Assembly: GCF_035975855.1 (NCBI RefSeq)
Contig: NZ_CP109055.1
Span: 248,001-312,000 of the forward strand
DNA length: 64,000 nucleotides
Source of the DNA: Streptomyces sp. NBC_01304
GTDB taxonomy: Bacteria; Actinomycetota; Actinomycetes; Streptomycetales; Streptomycetaceae
Direction of reading: 5' to 3'
In this document: positions 17,144-25,995 of the stretch, one piece after another
How the letters are laid out: every line of letters starts with the position of its first letter
How positions within the stretch are numbered: position 1 is the stretch's first letter
Position numbers and translations under genes: made by a program
The notes under the pieces: generated by a model
Seen by the model: the letters and a program-made list of their open reading frames with translations, nothing else
Database searches by the model: none
Told to the model about the DNA's origin: nothing

Positions 17144-17360
17144 ACCCTGACGTTAGCGGAGAGTCCGCCAGGTTGATCCACAGGCCTCCCCGACCCGCCA
17201 CGACAAGTGGGTGGGAGAGCTCACGGCGAACGCGGCAGCGCTTGCCGTGAGTGATCCGCACACCGGGCGTACCGGAGAGCATCTCGTGCACCCAGTCGTG
17301 GTGATCGTCGGCCTCGGCGCGGGTCCACTCCGCGTCCAGCTGCACCCCACTGCCCGCCAT
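17124..17360 (-). CDS. Possible small hypothetical protein
   Basis: An open frame of 78 codons between the rpoA-like and RNase J genes, with good third-position G/C in its first two thirds and weaker bias near the end. It would overlap the first codons of RNase J by 20 bp. No family is recognised and the ribosome-binding site is weak. It may be chance. Confidence 0.3.
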   Translation of the reverse strand: MAGSGVQLDAEWTRAEADDHHDWVHEMLSGTPGVRITHGKRCRVRRELSHPLVVAGRGGLWINLADSPLTSGYESSAP

Positions 17361-17588
17361 CGCTCGGCAGGCCGTACGCCGAGACCGCTCCAGCGTGTCC
17401 CCGTTCTGTCTTCCGCGGTCGTGCATCAGAGCCCTGGACTCCGCGCCCGGCATGGCTGTGCCCCCCTGCCCGCGATGACCTGGGGCTTGGTGCGTACCCG
17501 GCCCGAGCGGCGCGGCGAGAGAGACTGACGAGAGACGCGGCCACCGTCGGGGCGAGACTCGCCGCGCCTACCCGATGCAAACCTACGG

Positions 17589-18608
17589 TCAGTACTGCTC
17601 GGTCTCGCTGAACCCGGTGTGCGCGTCATCGCCGCCGAAGGTGTCGGCGGCGCTGGCGGGGTCGAAACCGGGCGGGCTGTCCTTGAGGCCCATGCCCATG
17701 CCGGCCAGCTTCTCCTTGACCTCGTCGATCGACTTCGCACCGAAGTTGCGGATGTCGAGCAGGTCCGCCTCGGAGCGGGCAACGAGCTCACCGACTGTGT
17801 GCACGCCTTCACGCTTGAGGCAGTTGTACGAGCGGACCGTGAGGTCGAGGTCCTCGATCGGCAGCGCCAGGTCGGCTGCCAGGGCAGTGTCGACGGGGGA
17901 CGGGCCCATGTCGATGCCCTCGGCGTCGATGTTGAGCTCGCGGGCCAGACCGAACAGCTCGACCAGGGTCTTGCCGGCCGACGCCATGGCGTCACGCGGG
18001 CGCATGGCCTGCTTGGTCTCGACGTCGACGATGAGCTTGTCGAAGTCGGTGCGCTGCTCGACTCGGGTCGCCTCGACCTTGTAGGTGACCTTGAGAACCG
18101 GCGAGTAGATCGAGTCGACCGGGATGCGCCCGATCTCCTGACCGACCTGCTTGTTCTGAACGGCGGAGACGTAGCCGCGACCGCGCTCGACGGTCAGCTC
18201 CATCTCGAGCTTGCCCTTGCCGTTGAGCGTGGCGAGGACCAGGTCCGGGTTGTGCACCTCGACACCGGCCGGCGGCGCGATGTCAGCAGCGGTGACCAGG
18301 CCGGGACCCTGCTTGCGCAGGTACATCACGACCGGCTCGTCGTGCTCCGAGGAGACGACCAGCTGCTTGATGTTGAGGATGAGGTCGGTGACGTCCTCCT
18401 TGACGCCCGGCACGGTGGTGAACTCGTGCAGGACACCGTCGACCCGGATGCTGGTAACCGCAGCACCGGGAATCGAGGAGAGGAGCGTACGACGCAGGGA
18501 GTTGCCGAGGGTGTAACCAAAGCCCGGCTCCAGCGGCTCAATGACGAACCGGGAGCGAAATTCGTCGACGACCTCTTCGGTCAGCGACGGGCGCTGAGCA
18601 ATAAGCAT
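17589..18608 (-). CDS. rpoA: RNA polymerase alpha subunit (paralogue outside the ribosomal operon)
   Basis: A complete 339-residue alpha subunit. The N-terminal assembly domain has [20 protein letters not shown] and the dimerisation segment [19 protein letters not shown]; the C-terminal DNA-binding domain has [13 protein letters not shown], including the arginine equivalent to E. coli Arg265, and [18 protein letters not shown]. The start [12 protein letters not shown] and end FSETEQY match Streptomyces RpoA. ATG 18608 follows GGAGG. Normally rpoA lies between rpsD and rplQ; here its neighbours are RNase J and a P-loop ORF, so this is very probably a duplicate. All of the protein looks functional. 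Confidence 0.93.
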   Translation of the reverse strand: MLIAQRPSLTEEVVDEFRSRFVIEPLEPGFGYTLGNSLRRTLLSSIPGAAVTSIRVDGVLHEFTTVPGVKEDVTDLILNIKQLVVSSEHDEPVVMYLRKQGPGLVTAADIAPPAGVEVHNPDLVLATLNGKGKLEMELTVERGRGYVSAVQNKQVGQEIGRIPVDSIYSPVLKVTYKVEATRVEQRTDFDKLIVDVETKQAMRPRDAMASAGKTLVELFGLARELNIDAEGIDMGPSPVDTALAADLALPIEDLDLTVRSYNCLKREGVHTVGELVARSEADLLDIRNFGAKSIDEVKEKLAGMGMGLKDSPPGFDPASAADTFGGDDAHTGFSETEQY

Positions 18609-18716
18609 GCGGTGGTGCCTCCAGATTCCGGCGCCCACTATGTAACGCCGTAGACACTGCACCGTATAGGCAACACGCCCTGGAACCGGACCACGGCACC
18701 CGTCCCCGCACAACCA

Positions 18717-19340
18717 TCATGTGCACCATCTGGCGGAAATCGACGACGGCGTCGCTGACCTCGCGCGAGGTGCGGCCGACGCGGCCTGCTCAAGAGCTCG
18801 GGCGAGGGTCGTCTTGCCTGCGCCCGGCATCCCAGTCATGAGGATCGCGCGGGGTGCAGACCCTGGCCGGCCGGACAGGGCTGTGGAGATGCGCGCAGCA
18901 TCCGAGCGAGCCAGCAACGGACGCGCGTCAGCTCTTCCGAGGCGCGGGTGTACGCGATGTGCACGGGACCGCTGAACAGACTTGCGGAGGTCCACTCCGG
19001 CCGCGTGCTCCTCGCGGGAGAGGAGATAACCGTAATTTGCCTCCTCAGCGGCCGTGTACTGCGCCCAGCTGCGGTCGCGGTACATCTCGCGTAGTTGCTC
19101 GCCGGAGTGGGCAGTGCGCTGTTGCATGTTCGGTGTACTCGCGCTCGGCGATCCACCGCTCGGTGTCGTGTGTGCGTCCGCGGCCTCGGGGAGCGGGGCG
19201 GGCGGGTAGCGGCGGTCGAGCTCGTCGGCGATGCGCTCGACGTCGTCGGGGCGGCCGTGGCGGATCGCCCACCCGAGCACGTCGTCGCCGAGGCCGAATA
19301 GGTCCTCGGCGAGGTGTCCGCCGGGGACCAGGAGGAGCAT
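18717..19340 (-). CDS. P-loop ORF, possibly truncated
   Basis: An open frame with MLLLVPGGHLAEDLFGLGDD at the chosen start and a clear Walker A motif, MTGMPGAGKTTLARAL, only about 25 residues before the stop. P-loop kinases and AAA proteins need more than 100 residues after this motif, so the protein is cut short or frameshifted at its 3' end, next to the rpoA-like gene. The sequence between is Arg-rich and may hold further frameshifts. No family can be assigned. Confidence 0.4.
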   Translation of the reverse strand: MLLLVPGGHLAEDLFGLGDDVLGWAIRHGRPDDVERIADELDRRYPPAPLPEAADAHTTPSGGSPSASTPNMQQRTAHSGEQLREMYRDRSWAQYTAAEEANYGYLLSREEHAAGVDLRKSVQRSRAHRVHPRLGRADARPLLARSDAARISTALSGRPGSAPRAILMTGMPGAGKTTLARALEQAASAAPRARSATPSSISARWCT

Positions 19341-19522
19341 TGCGTCGCAGTCCGATGGCCGCCACCCGCACCGAGCAACGGCCCTCCAAGTACAGGCAAT
19401 CCGCTCCGGGCGAAGCGCGTCCAGGAGGCCTGCGCCCCGCCGCAACGGTGTGCCGAGTGCAGCCAGGGACGCGGGTCAACTGCCGTGATCCGCAGGCCTC
19501 CAGAACGACATCACGGCCCAGG

Positions 19523-20332
19523 TCACCCCGGACCAGCAAGGTTGAGGAGCCCGCTGATGGTCAGGCCGAGCACGGTGCGTGCCTGCTCCGGATCCAGGTG
19601 GAGGTCGCTGCGCAGTGTGTCCCAGTGCGGCCAGACGCTTGTCGCGAGGAGGGCGTCCACGAGCTCTGTGCGGGATGGTTCGGGTAGTTGGGCCAGTTCC
19701 GTGCGGAACACCGTCTCCACGTCGGCGCGAGCCAACGCGAGCGTCTCCTGCTTGATGAGCCGCAGTTCCTCGGAGAACGGTTCGTGAATGCGGGCTGCCC
19801 GCCAACTCGGCGCCATGACCTCCAGCACCCTCGCTCGCTGCGCGACGAACGCCTCGACCCGCTCGGCCCGTGTTCCGTGCGGCGAGATCGGTTCGATCAG
19901 GGACAGCAGGATCTCCACGTCCCGCCGTCCGGCGTGGGCGAGCAGACTCTCCATGTCGTCGAAGTGCTGCCAGACGGTACGCAGGGACACACCGGCCTGC
20001 TTGGCGATGCGCGGTGCGGTCGGCCGCAGGTCGCCCTCGGTGTTCAAGGTGCGAATGGCATCGATGATGGCAAGGCGCGTCCGTTGAGAGCGGGCCGCAC
20101 GACCGTCCACGGGCTGGTCTGACGGAGTTGGGGCGGCAGGGCCCATCGCCTCGGGAGCTCGGTTGCTCTGCACGCCACGGCCGGCAGCGACGGCGCCCTG
20201 CTCGGCTTCGACACCCGCGCACGGTGTGCTCGTCGCCGAGGCTGCGCTCGACGTGGCGGGTGGCCGAGCCGTCGGGGCAAGGGCCGACTCGGCCAGGGCG
20301 GTGTACCGCGAGGTGGTTGGTCGCTTCGTCAT
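19523..20332 (-). CDS. TetR-family transcriptional regulator
   Basis: The core is clear: RSQRTRLAIIDAIRTL, then APRIAKQAGVSLRTVWQHF, the TetR helix-turn-helix, followed by an all-helical ligand domain ending with LHLDPEQARTVLGLTISGLL. ATG 20332 gives 269 residues with a 60-residue Ala/Thr-rich N-terminal tail; ATG 20146 would give a more usual length but has poor ribosome-binding-site spacing. It is the last leftward gene after the acyl-CoA synthetase and PQQ-type dehydrogenases and may regulate them. Confidence 0.8.
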   Translation of the reverse strand: MTKRPTTSRYTALAESALAPTARPPATSSAASATSTPCAGVEAEQGAVAAGRGVQSNRAPEAMGPAAPTPSDQPVDGRAARSQRTRLAIIDAIRTLNTEGDLRPTAPRIAKQAGVSLRTVWQHFDDMESLLAHAGRRDVEILLSLIEPISPHGTRAERVEAFVAQRARVLEVMAPSWRAARIHEPFSEELRLIKQETLALARADVETVFRTELAQLPEPSRTELVDALLATSVWPHWDTLRSDLHLDPEQARTVLGLTISGLLNLAGPG

Positions 20333-20542
20333 GTACGTACCGTCTCGGGATGCCCCGGCGCTGTTGCGGCCGGCAGGCGTCGGGGGTCTCTTTCGGGGTG
20401 CTGGAACAGGGTGGTCGGCAGTCCGGCTGCGCCGGTCGATGAGGCGGTGGCCGGGAAAGCTGTCCGGCAACGGTCGGCCACGGCGGCCTCCATGTCAACG
20501 CTGCGGCCTGCTCCATCGGCCAAGGGGCCCGGCCAGGACACG

Positions 20543-22159
20543 TCACAGGCCCTCGGCCGGCCGCAGCGCGGCGGTTCCTGACTGTGGTGTGCGGTCCGGC
20601 TCGGTGTAGGCACGCAGTGCGTTGCGGTCGAGCTTTCCGACGCTGGTCAGGGGGAGTTGGTCGAGGACGTGGATTTCGCGCGGGTATTTGTGGGCCGCCA
20701 GATGGTCGCGCGCGTACGCGATCAGCTCTGCGGAATCCGTCCGGCGGCCGGGGTGCAGGGCGACGAAGGCGACGACCTCTTCGCCCAGGCGGGGATCGGG
20801 GCGGCCGACCACGCCGGCCTGGGCGACGTGCGGGTGGGTGATGAGGGCGTCTTCGACGTCGCGGGGGAAGACGTTGAAACCGCCGCGCAGGATGAGGTCC
20901 TTCTTGCGGTCGACGACGTAGAGGAAGCCGTCTTTGTCGAGGTGGCCGATGTCGCCGGTGTGCAGCCAGTCGTCGCGCAGCGTCCGGGCGGTGAGGGTGG
21001 GGGCGTGCCAGTAGCCGGCCATGACACCGGCGGAGCGTACGCAGATCTCACCGTCGCTGCCGACGGGCACGGCGCGGCCCGCATCGTCGCGGATCTCGAC
21101 GGTGTACCCGGGCAGTGGCCGGCCGACGGAGTTGGGGCGGATGGCGTCGGGCCGGGTGGCGGAGACGACCGAGCCGGATTCCGTCAGGCCGTAGCCCTCC
21201 AGGATGCGGCTGTGGGGCAAGCGCTCCTGCCAGGCGAGCCGAGTCTCGTACGGCAGCGGAGCGCCGCCGCTGTTGACCAGCCGCAGCGCGGACAGATCGG
21301 CGTCCTCCAGGGGTTGCCCGAGCAGCATTTGGATCATGCTGGGGACCAGGGTGGTGCGCTGGATGGCGTACTCGTGGGCGAGGGCGAGCCACTCTGCCGG
21401 GTCGAACCAGCGTTGCAGCACGCCGAGTTGGGGCTGTTCGGCCTGCCAGCCGGCCAGGGTCACGATCAGTCCGTACGCGTGGGACAGCGGCAGCGGAATG
21501 AGAGTGCGGGTGATCCCGTCGGTCAGGCCCGGTGCCTCGCCGGCCCGGTAGGCGGCGAGTGAGCAGGCGTGCAGGTTGCGGTGGCTGAGCATGACGCCTT
21601 TGGCGCGGCCGGTGGTGCCGCCGGTGTAGAGCAGGGCGGCCAGTTCTTCGTTCGTGCGGGAGACGATCCCGGCGGCATCTGCGGCTTCGAGGTCGGCGAA
21701 CGTGGCGACGGCCAGCGTGTGCGGCAGCCGCGATGCCGCCTCCGGGGGAAGGTCGTCCACCACGAGGAGGTGCTGCAGCTCGGGAGCGTCGGCTGCGGCT
21801 GTGGCGACGGTGGCGAGCAGGCCCGAGGCGGTGATGATCGCCCGGGCTCCGGAGTCGGTGAGGATGTGCGTCAGCTCGGCCGGGCTCACCAGGAACATGA
21901 CGGGGGTGACCACGGCGCCGGCCCGCCAGATCGCGTTGTACGCGACGGACACCTCGGGCCGGTTCGCCATCAGGACAATGACCCGGTCCCCCGGTCGGAT
22001 GCCGAGCCGGCTCAGCGCGCCGCCGATTGTGGCAGCGCGCTCCTGCAGCTGTGCGAAGCGGTGGACGTGCCCGTCGCACACCAAGGCGTCGTGGTCTCCG
22101 TGCCGTTCGTACGCGGCCTCGGGGAGCAGCGCCAGATTCAGCGCGTGATGGATTGACAT
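20543..22159 (-). CDS. Acyl-CoA synthetase (AMP-forming, ANL superfamily)
   Basis: A 538-residue adenylating enzyme. Core motifs are intact: A3 YTGGTTGRAKGVMLSHRN, A5 GYGLTESG, A7 WLHTGDIG, A8 YVVDRKKDLILRGGFNVFP and the A10 catalytic lysine in LTSVGKLDRNAL. It activates a carboxylic acid as acyl-AMP and transfers it to CoA; the medium/long-chain type is suggested by overall similarity, not proved. ATG 22159 follows AGGAAGG. Upstream on the same strand are two PQQ-type dehydrogenases, so it may activate the acid produced by alcohol oxidation. Confidence 0.92.
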   Translation of the reverse strand: MSIHHALNLALLPEAAYERHGDHDALVCDGHVHRFAQLQERAATIGGALSRLGIRPGDRVIVLMANRPEVSVAYNAIWRAGAVVTPVMFLVSPAELTHILTDSGARAIITASGLLATVATAAADAPELQHLLVVDDLPPEAASRLPHTLAVATFADLEAADAAGIVSRTNEELAALLYTGGTTGRAKGVMLSHRNLHACSLAAYRAGEAPGLTDGITRTLIPLPLSHAYGLIVTLAGWQAEQPQLGVLQRWFDPAEWLALAHEYAIQRTTLVPSMIQMLLGQPLEDADLSALRLVNSGGAPLPYETRLAWQERLPHSRILEGYGLTESGSVVSATRPDAIRPNSVGRPLPGYTVEIRDDAGRAVPVGSDGEICVRSAGVMAGYWHAPTLTARTLRDDWLHTGDIGHLDKDGFLYVVDRKKDLILRGGFNVFPRDVEDALITHPHVAQAGVVGRPDPRLGEEVVAFVALHPGRRTDSAELIAYARDHLAAHKYPREIHVLDQLPLTSVGKLDRNALRAYTEPDRTPQSGTAALRPAEGL

Positions 22160-22574
22160 TGGCCTTCCTGTCTTCTCTAGGTGCTGGGCACTGCCCTGGA
22201 AACGAGACAACGCCGCGTCGCGCGGGCCCTGCGGGTGACGTAGTGGAGAGCGGTGGTCATCGCCGCGAGCATCGGTGTCGTGCACGTCGCTGCCTGCCCG
22301 CGGCCGGTGAGCGTGGTCAGGGTGAGCGGCCCGCCGGTGTCCTCTGCGAACTCGCCCAGATCGTCGGGGAGGCGGGGGCGGCGAGCTCCGGTGCACACCC
22401 CTGGACACCGAGTGCCGCCAGGAGTCTGGGCAAAGCATTGTTGGCCGTGCGGCCACGGGTCGGACAGCGTCGGCTGCGCGCCGAGCAGCTCGGCGTCCAG
22501 GACGGCAAGCACTCGCCCGCGGCACCGCGGCGAGAGTGATGTCGTCCGGGTGGAGTGCGTCAGTGGTGAAGTGC
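22160..22574. other. Gap with possible decayed coding sequence
   Basis: A minus-strand frame is open here with runs such as VLAVLDAELLGAQPTLSDPW, but frames appear to switch and no domain or start is evident. It may be a remnant gene between the dehydrogenase and synthetase. Confidence 0.35.
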
Positions 22575-23846
22575 TCACCAGGGCATCCGCCACACTGCGC
22601 CGCTGCCTGCACTCGCCTCCATCGTGCCCTTGCCCGGCTCGAAGTGCCCGAAGTCCAGGACGTAGAGATACCCGTCGGGTGCGAAGCGGACGTCGATGGG
22701 ACGGTGCAGCGGGGACGTGAGGGTGGTGCTGCTCCAGTCGGCGGGATCGACGAGCGCGAAGCTTCTGCCAACGCGTGGCCCAGACGGTGCGGTCATGGGT
22801 ATCTCGTCGCCGAAGAGTGCCACCAGGATCCGTCCGTCCGGTGCGTGGTCCATCTTCACTGCGGACACATGCGGCTCGAAGGCGACCAACGGCTTTTGCG
22901 GGGTGGGGAGTTCGTCGTGGTTGGCGAGGATGAAGTCCGGGGCGTCGCCTTGCTCTGGGGCGAAGCGGGCGTCGCTGATGGCGATGGCGCCGATGAAGTC
23001 GGGCCAGCCGTACCAGGCGCCCTCGCGCACCTCGTACAGCAGCTCCGGTACGTTGCCGACGGGGCGGCTGCCGCGGTCGTCGGCGCCCTGGTCGGTGGCC
23101 AGCAGGCGACCATCGGGCAGGAAGAGCAGCCCGAAGGCGTTGCGCAGCCCCCACGCCACCAGCTGCAGGTCGCTGCCGTCCGGCTCGCAGCTCATCACGG
23201 CCGAGGTGCACGGCAGTTCTGCACGGACACGCGTTCCGGCCGGGTGCGCGGTGCCGAACTGGGCGAACGAGCCGGTGACCGCGCTCGTGCCCTGCTTGAG
23301 GGGGTTGTCCGTCTGGGCCTGCACCCCGGTGAGTTCGATCTCGAGGCCCGGGATGTCGATCGGGTGCGGAATCTTCTTCAGCCAGCCGATGTCCAGGGCG
23401 TCCAGGCCGATGATCGACGTGTTGGTGGCCGCACCCTGGCTGAAGTAGAGCCGGCCGTCCGGCCCGAAGGCGGTCATGTTGGTCTGGTAGTTGCCGCCGC
23501 CCGGCAGGTCGTCGAGGACGACTTCGAGCGGGCCGCCGTCCAGGCCGAGCCGCAAGATCCGTCCGGGTTGGCCGCCCTCCGAGATGTACAGGGCGCCGTC
23601 GTGGCAGGTCAGTCCGGTCACAGGGGTGCGCAGTCCGTCGGCGACCAGACCCCAGCCGTCCGTGCCGATGTGCCAGATTCGGCCCCCGGAGGGCGCACCG
23701 GCGAACGGCAGCCCCGACTCGGCGACGTACAGCTCTCCTTGCTCATCGAAGGCGATGCTGGTGGGGAAGTGGAAGCCGCGGGCGAAGGGTTCCAGGGGCA
23801 GTGCGGCCATCGGGGCTGTGTGCGGCGAGGGTGCGGTGGTGGCCAT
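22575..23846 (-). CDS. Sorbosone/glucose-dehydrogenase-like beta-propeller protein
   Basis: A 423-residue protein of the soluble-quinoprotein (GDH/sorbosone dehydrogenase) fold. Recurrent blade motifs include FPTSIAFDEQGELYVAESG, PDGRLYFSQGAATNTS and APDGYLYVLDFG near the end, plus WYGWPDFIGA, which is characteristic of these enzymes. They oxidise sugars or alcohols, usually with PQQ. No secretion signal is visible. ATG 23846 follows AAGGAG. It lies 113 bp downstream of a second PQQ-type propeller gene, suggesting joint function. Confidence 0.85.
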   Translation of the reverse strand: MATTAPSPHTAPMAALPLEPFARGFHFPTSIAFDEQGELYVAESGLPFAGAPSGGRIWHIGTDGWGLVADGLRTPVTGLTCHDGALYISEGGQPGRILRLGLDGGPLEVVLDDLPGGGNYQTNMTAFGPDGRLYFSQGAATNTSIIGLDALDIGWLKKIPHPIDIPGLEIELTGVQAQTDNPLKQGTSAVTGSFAQFGTAHPAGTRVRAELPCTSAVMSCEPDGSDLQLVAWGLRNAFGLLFLPDGRLLATDQGADDRGSRPVGNVPELLYEVREGAWYGWPDFIGAIAISDARFAPEQGDAPDFILANHDELPTPQKPLVAFEPHVSAVKMDHAPDGRILVALFGDEIPMTAPSGPRVGRSFALVDPADWSSTTLTSPLHRPIDVRFAPDGYLYVLDFGHFEPGKGTMEASAGSGAVWRMPW

Positions 23847-23959
23847 GCGTGCTCCTTGTCAGGTGAAGGTGCCGATGCCCGGGTGACGGTGCCGGGCTGG
23901 CCGTCCTCGGGCAGGCAGCCCGGCTGTGCGCGGGCCGGGGGCTGGACGCAGGGTGGTGG

Positions 23960-25408
23960 TCAGTACAGGCCCATCGAGCGGATCCCGCCTGGGGCACTGG
24001 CACCCCAGGTCCATCCGTAGCCGACGTACACCCGGCCGCCCGAGACGGTGGGGCCACCGGCGGCACCCTTCTCGATGAGGGTGGCGCCGTCGGGGTTGCC
24101 GATGTAGGTGGACAGCAGCGTGCGGCCGGTGGCCGCGCTGTGGGCGCGCAGCGTGCCCTCCCACGTGGTGAAGTACAGCACTCCGTTGGCGACGGCGACG
24201 CCGCCGAAGCCGCCCTCGGGCAGGTCGACCTGCCACTTGGTGGCGCCGGTGGTGGCGTTCAGGGCGAACAGCGTGGCCGCGGTGGGCCGGGCATCGGCGC
24301 GGCTGGTCGCCGTCGCCTCGGTGTTGCCGACGGCGTAGATCGTGTTGTCCGCGTACGCGGTGGTGTGCTCGATGCCGCCGAGCTGAGTTCCCTCGACCAG
24401 CTTCCGGGACCACACCAGGTCACCGGTCCTGGCGTCGAACGCCTTGTAGGAGCCGCCCTTGTCACCGCAGCCGACCAGCCTGCGGCCGTTCACCGTGAAC
24501 AGGTTCGGGGCCGCGCCCAGGTCGGCGTCCTTGCCGTAGGGCGCCGCGTCGGAGAAGACGTCGTCGGGGGTGTACTGGTGGTGCCAGGCGATCTTCCCGG
24601 TGCGGTAGTCGATCGCGACGAGCGAGTCCGACATCGGCCCGGCGGGCGCGCTGTATGCCTGGCCGGTGCCGAGGTAGGCCAGGCCCAGATCGGTGTCGAC
24701 CGCGGCTGAGGACCACACCGACACCCCGGTGCAGGTGCCGGTGCACACCGGCGTACGCCACTTGACCGCACCGGTCTTGATGTCCAGGCCGACCACGCTG
24801 CCCTGGAACGGCGGGTTCGCCGGGGTGAACACCTGGAACGATCCGCTGCCAATGATCAACGTGTCGCCCGCGACGACCGGCGAGGACCAGATCAGCGCGT
24901 TCGGCGCCGATTCGATGCCCACACCCCACTTCTTGGCGCCGGTCTTCTTGTCCACGGCGTACACCATGCCGCCGTACCCGGCGCTGTAGACCGTGTCGCC
25001 CACCACGGCCGGGGAGCCCGGCAGTTGGGCGGGATTCAGCTTCGTCTGCCAGAGCGGCGCGCCCGACTCGGCCTTGCGCGCGGTGAGGTTGCCCGCGAAG
25101 TCCGAGTAGTACACGACGTCGTCGACCACGGCGGGCGTGCTGGTTACTGCCGCACCGGCCGCGGTCCACTTCTGGTTGAGGTTCTTGACGTTCCCCGAGT
25201 CCAGTAACCACTCGTTGGCGCGGCGGGTGTTGGCCAGGTCGTGTCCGAAGCCGGGCCAGTCGCTGGACACGCGCGCGCTGCTGTCCGCCGCGGCCGACGG
25301 CTTGACGGCCCGTGGCTGCGTGGCGGTCGCGGCACCCGGCCCGGCCAGGGCCAGGGCGATGGTCGCGGCGATCAGCCCGGTGATCGACTTCCGTGTCGTC
25401 ACAAGCAT
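23960..25408 (-). CDS. Secreted PQQ-binding-type beta-propeller protein (alcohol-dehydrogenase-like)
   Basis: 482 residues beginning with a signal peptide (basic MLVTTRKS, hydrophobic ITGLIAATIALALAG, cleavage near ATA). Many PQQ-propeller tryptophan-docking blades follow: STPAVVDDVVYYSDFAGNL, GSPAVVGDTVYSAGYGG, KTGAKKWGV, DIKTGAVKWRT, TGKIAWHHQY, ATTGATKWQVDLP. The pattern resembles polyvinyl-alcohol dehydrogenase-like quinoproteins, though there is no cytochrome c motif. It is the first gene of the leftward unit, with two dyads upstream. The substrate is unknown. Confidence 0.82.
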   Translation of the reverse strand: MLVTTRKSITGLIAATIALALAGPGAATATQPRAVKPSAAADSSARVSSDWPGFGHDLANTRRANEWLLDSGNVKNLNQKWTAAGAAVTSTPAVVDDVVYYSDFAGNLTARKAESGAPLWQTKLNPAQLPGSPAVVGDTVYSAGYGGMVYAVDKKTGAKKWGVGIESAPNALIWSSPVVAGDTLIIGSGSFQVFTPANPPFQGSVVGLDIKTGAVKWRTPVCTGTCTGVSVWSSAAVDTDLGLAYLGTGQAYSAPAGPMSDSLVAIDYRTGKIAWHHQYTPDDVFSDAAPYGKDADLGAAPNLFTVNGRRLVGCGDKGGSYKAFDARTGDLVWSRKLVEGTQLGGIEHTTAYADNTIYAVGNTEATATSRADARPTAATLFALNATTGATKWQVDLPEGGFGGVAVANGVLYFTTWEGTLRAHSAATGRTLLSTYIGNPDGATLIEKGAAGGPTVSGGRVYVGYGWTWGASAPGGIRSMGLY

Positions 25409-25472
25409 GGCTTGTCTCTGCCTTCCTTGCTTCCTCGATGCCGATGGGAGTCGTTGCAAGGGCAAGACGGCA

Positions 25473-25503
25473 CAACTATTGACACTCATCGTGCAAATAG
25501 TTG
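25473..25503. promoter_or_regulatory. Dyad upstream of the PQQ-propeller gene
   Basis: CAACTATT and AATAGTTG are perfect 8-bp inverted arms, 15 nt apart, 65 bp upstream of the start codon. The spacer contains GTGCA, which recurs in the next dyad. A regulator site, possibly for the TetR of this cluster, is plausible. Confidence 0.45.
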
Positions 25504-25525
25504 GGCCCGGCAGGAGTATTCACCG

Positions 25526-25544
25526 ATTGCACGGAGGGTGCAAT
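25526..25544. promoter_or_regulatory. ATTGCAC/GTGCAAT inverted repeat
   Basis: Perfect 7-bp arms around GGAGG, 118 bp upstream of the PQQ-propeller gene. GTGCAA also occurs at 25491. Possible second operator. Confidence 0.4.
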
Positions 25545-25995
25545 GAGCTGGCGCGAGGCTCTTCGTCCGCCGGGCCGGCGCCGGTCGCGCTCTGGGACGC
25601 CGACGCCAGGCCACGCAACAGGCTTTGCTCCCGTCGTAGTTGAGGGGCCGCCTCCCCTACTCCCGTCGGCTGAGGGCCGTCTCGTCGATGGCCGGCCTCG
25701 GGGCGCCGCCGGGATTCCAGGCTTCCAGGAAGCCCAGTTGCAGGTCCAGGTCGAGGAGTTCGATGCGCGCGCCGACGGATTCCATGCGGTGGATAGGCGA
25801 AGGCACGGCCAAATGGGCAGCCGCTGAACTCGTCGGGCATGCCATGCCGTCCTAGCCGGGCGGCACCTTCAGCAGCCGCTGGGTAAACGCAGTCAGAGTC
25901 AATCAGGCGGTTCTCATCACTGTCTGTGTACAACCCTGCGGCGGTGCTGGTCGTCTCCAGGGGCATCTGGCCGCTGCACTCACCCTGGAGCCGCG
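25545..25995. other. Stretch without a recognisable gene
   Basis: A 62-codon minus-strand frame ends at 25657 and has a fairly protein-like translation, but it lacks a ribosome-binding site and any known fold. It also contains the promoter region of the FG-GAP gene to the right. Confidence 0.4.

Noticed and set aside
14891..17176. A 761-codon plus-strand frame opposite RNase J
   Set aside because: RNase J on the minus strand has all catalytic motifs; this frame is its shadow.
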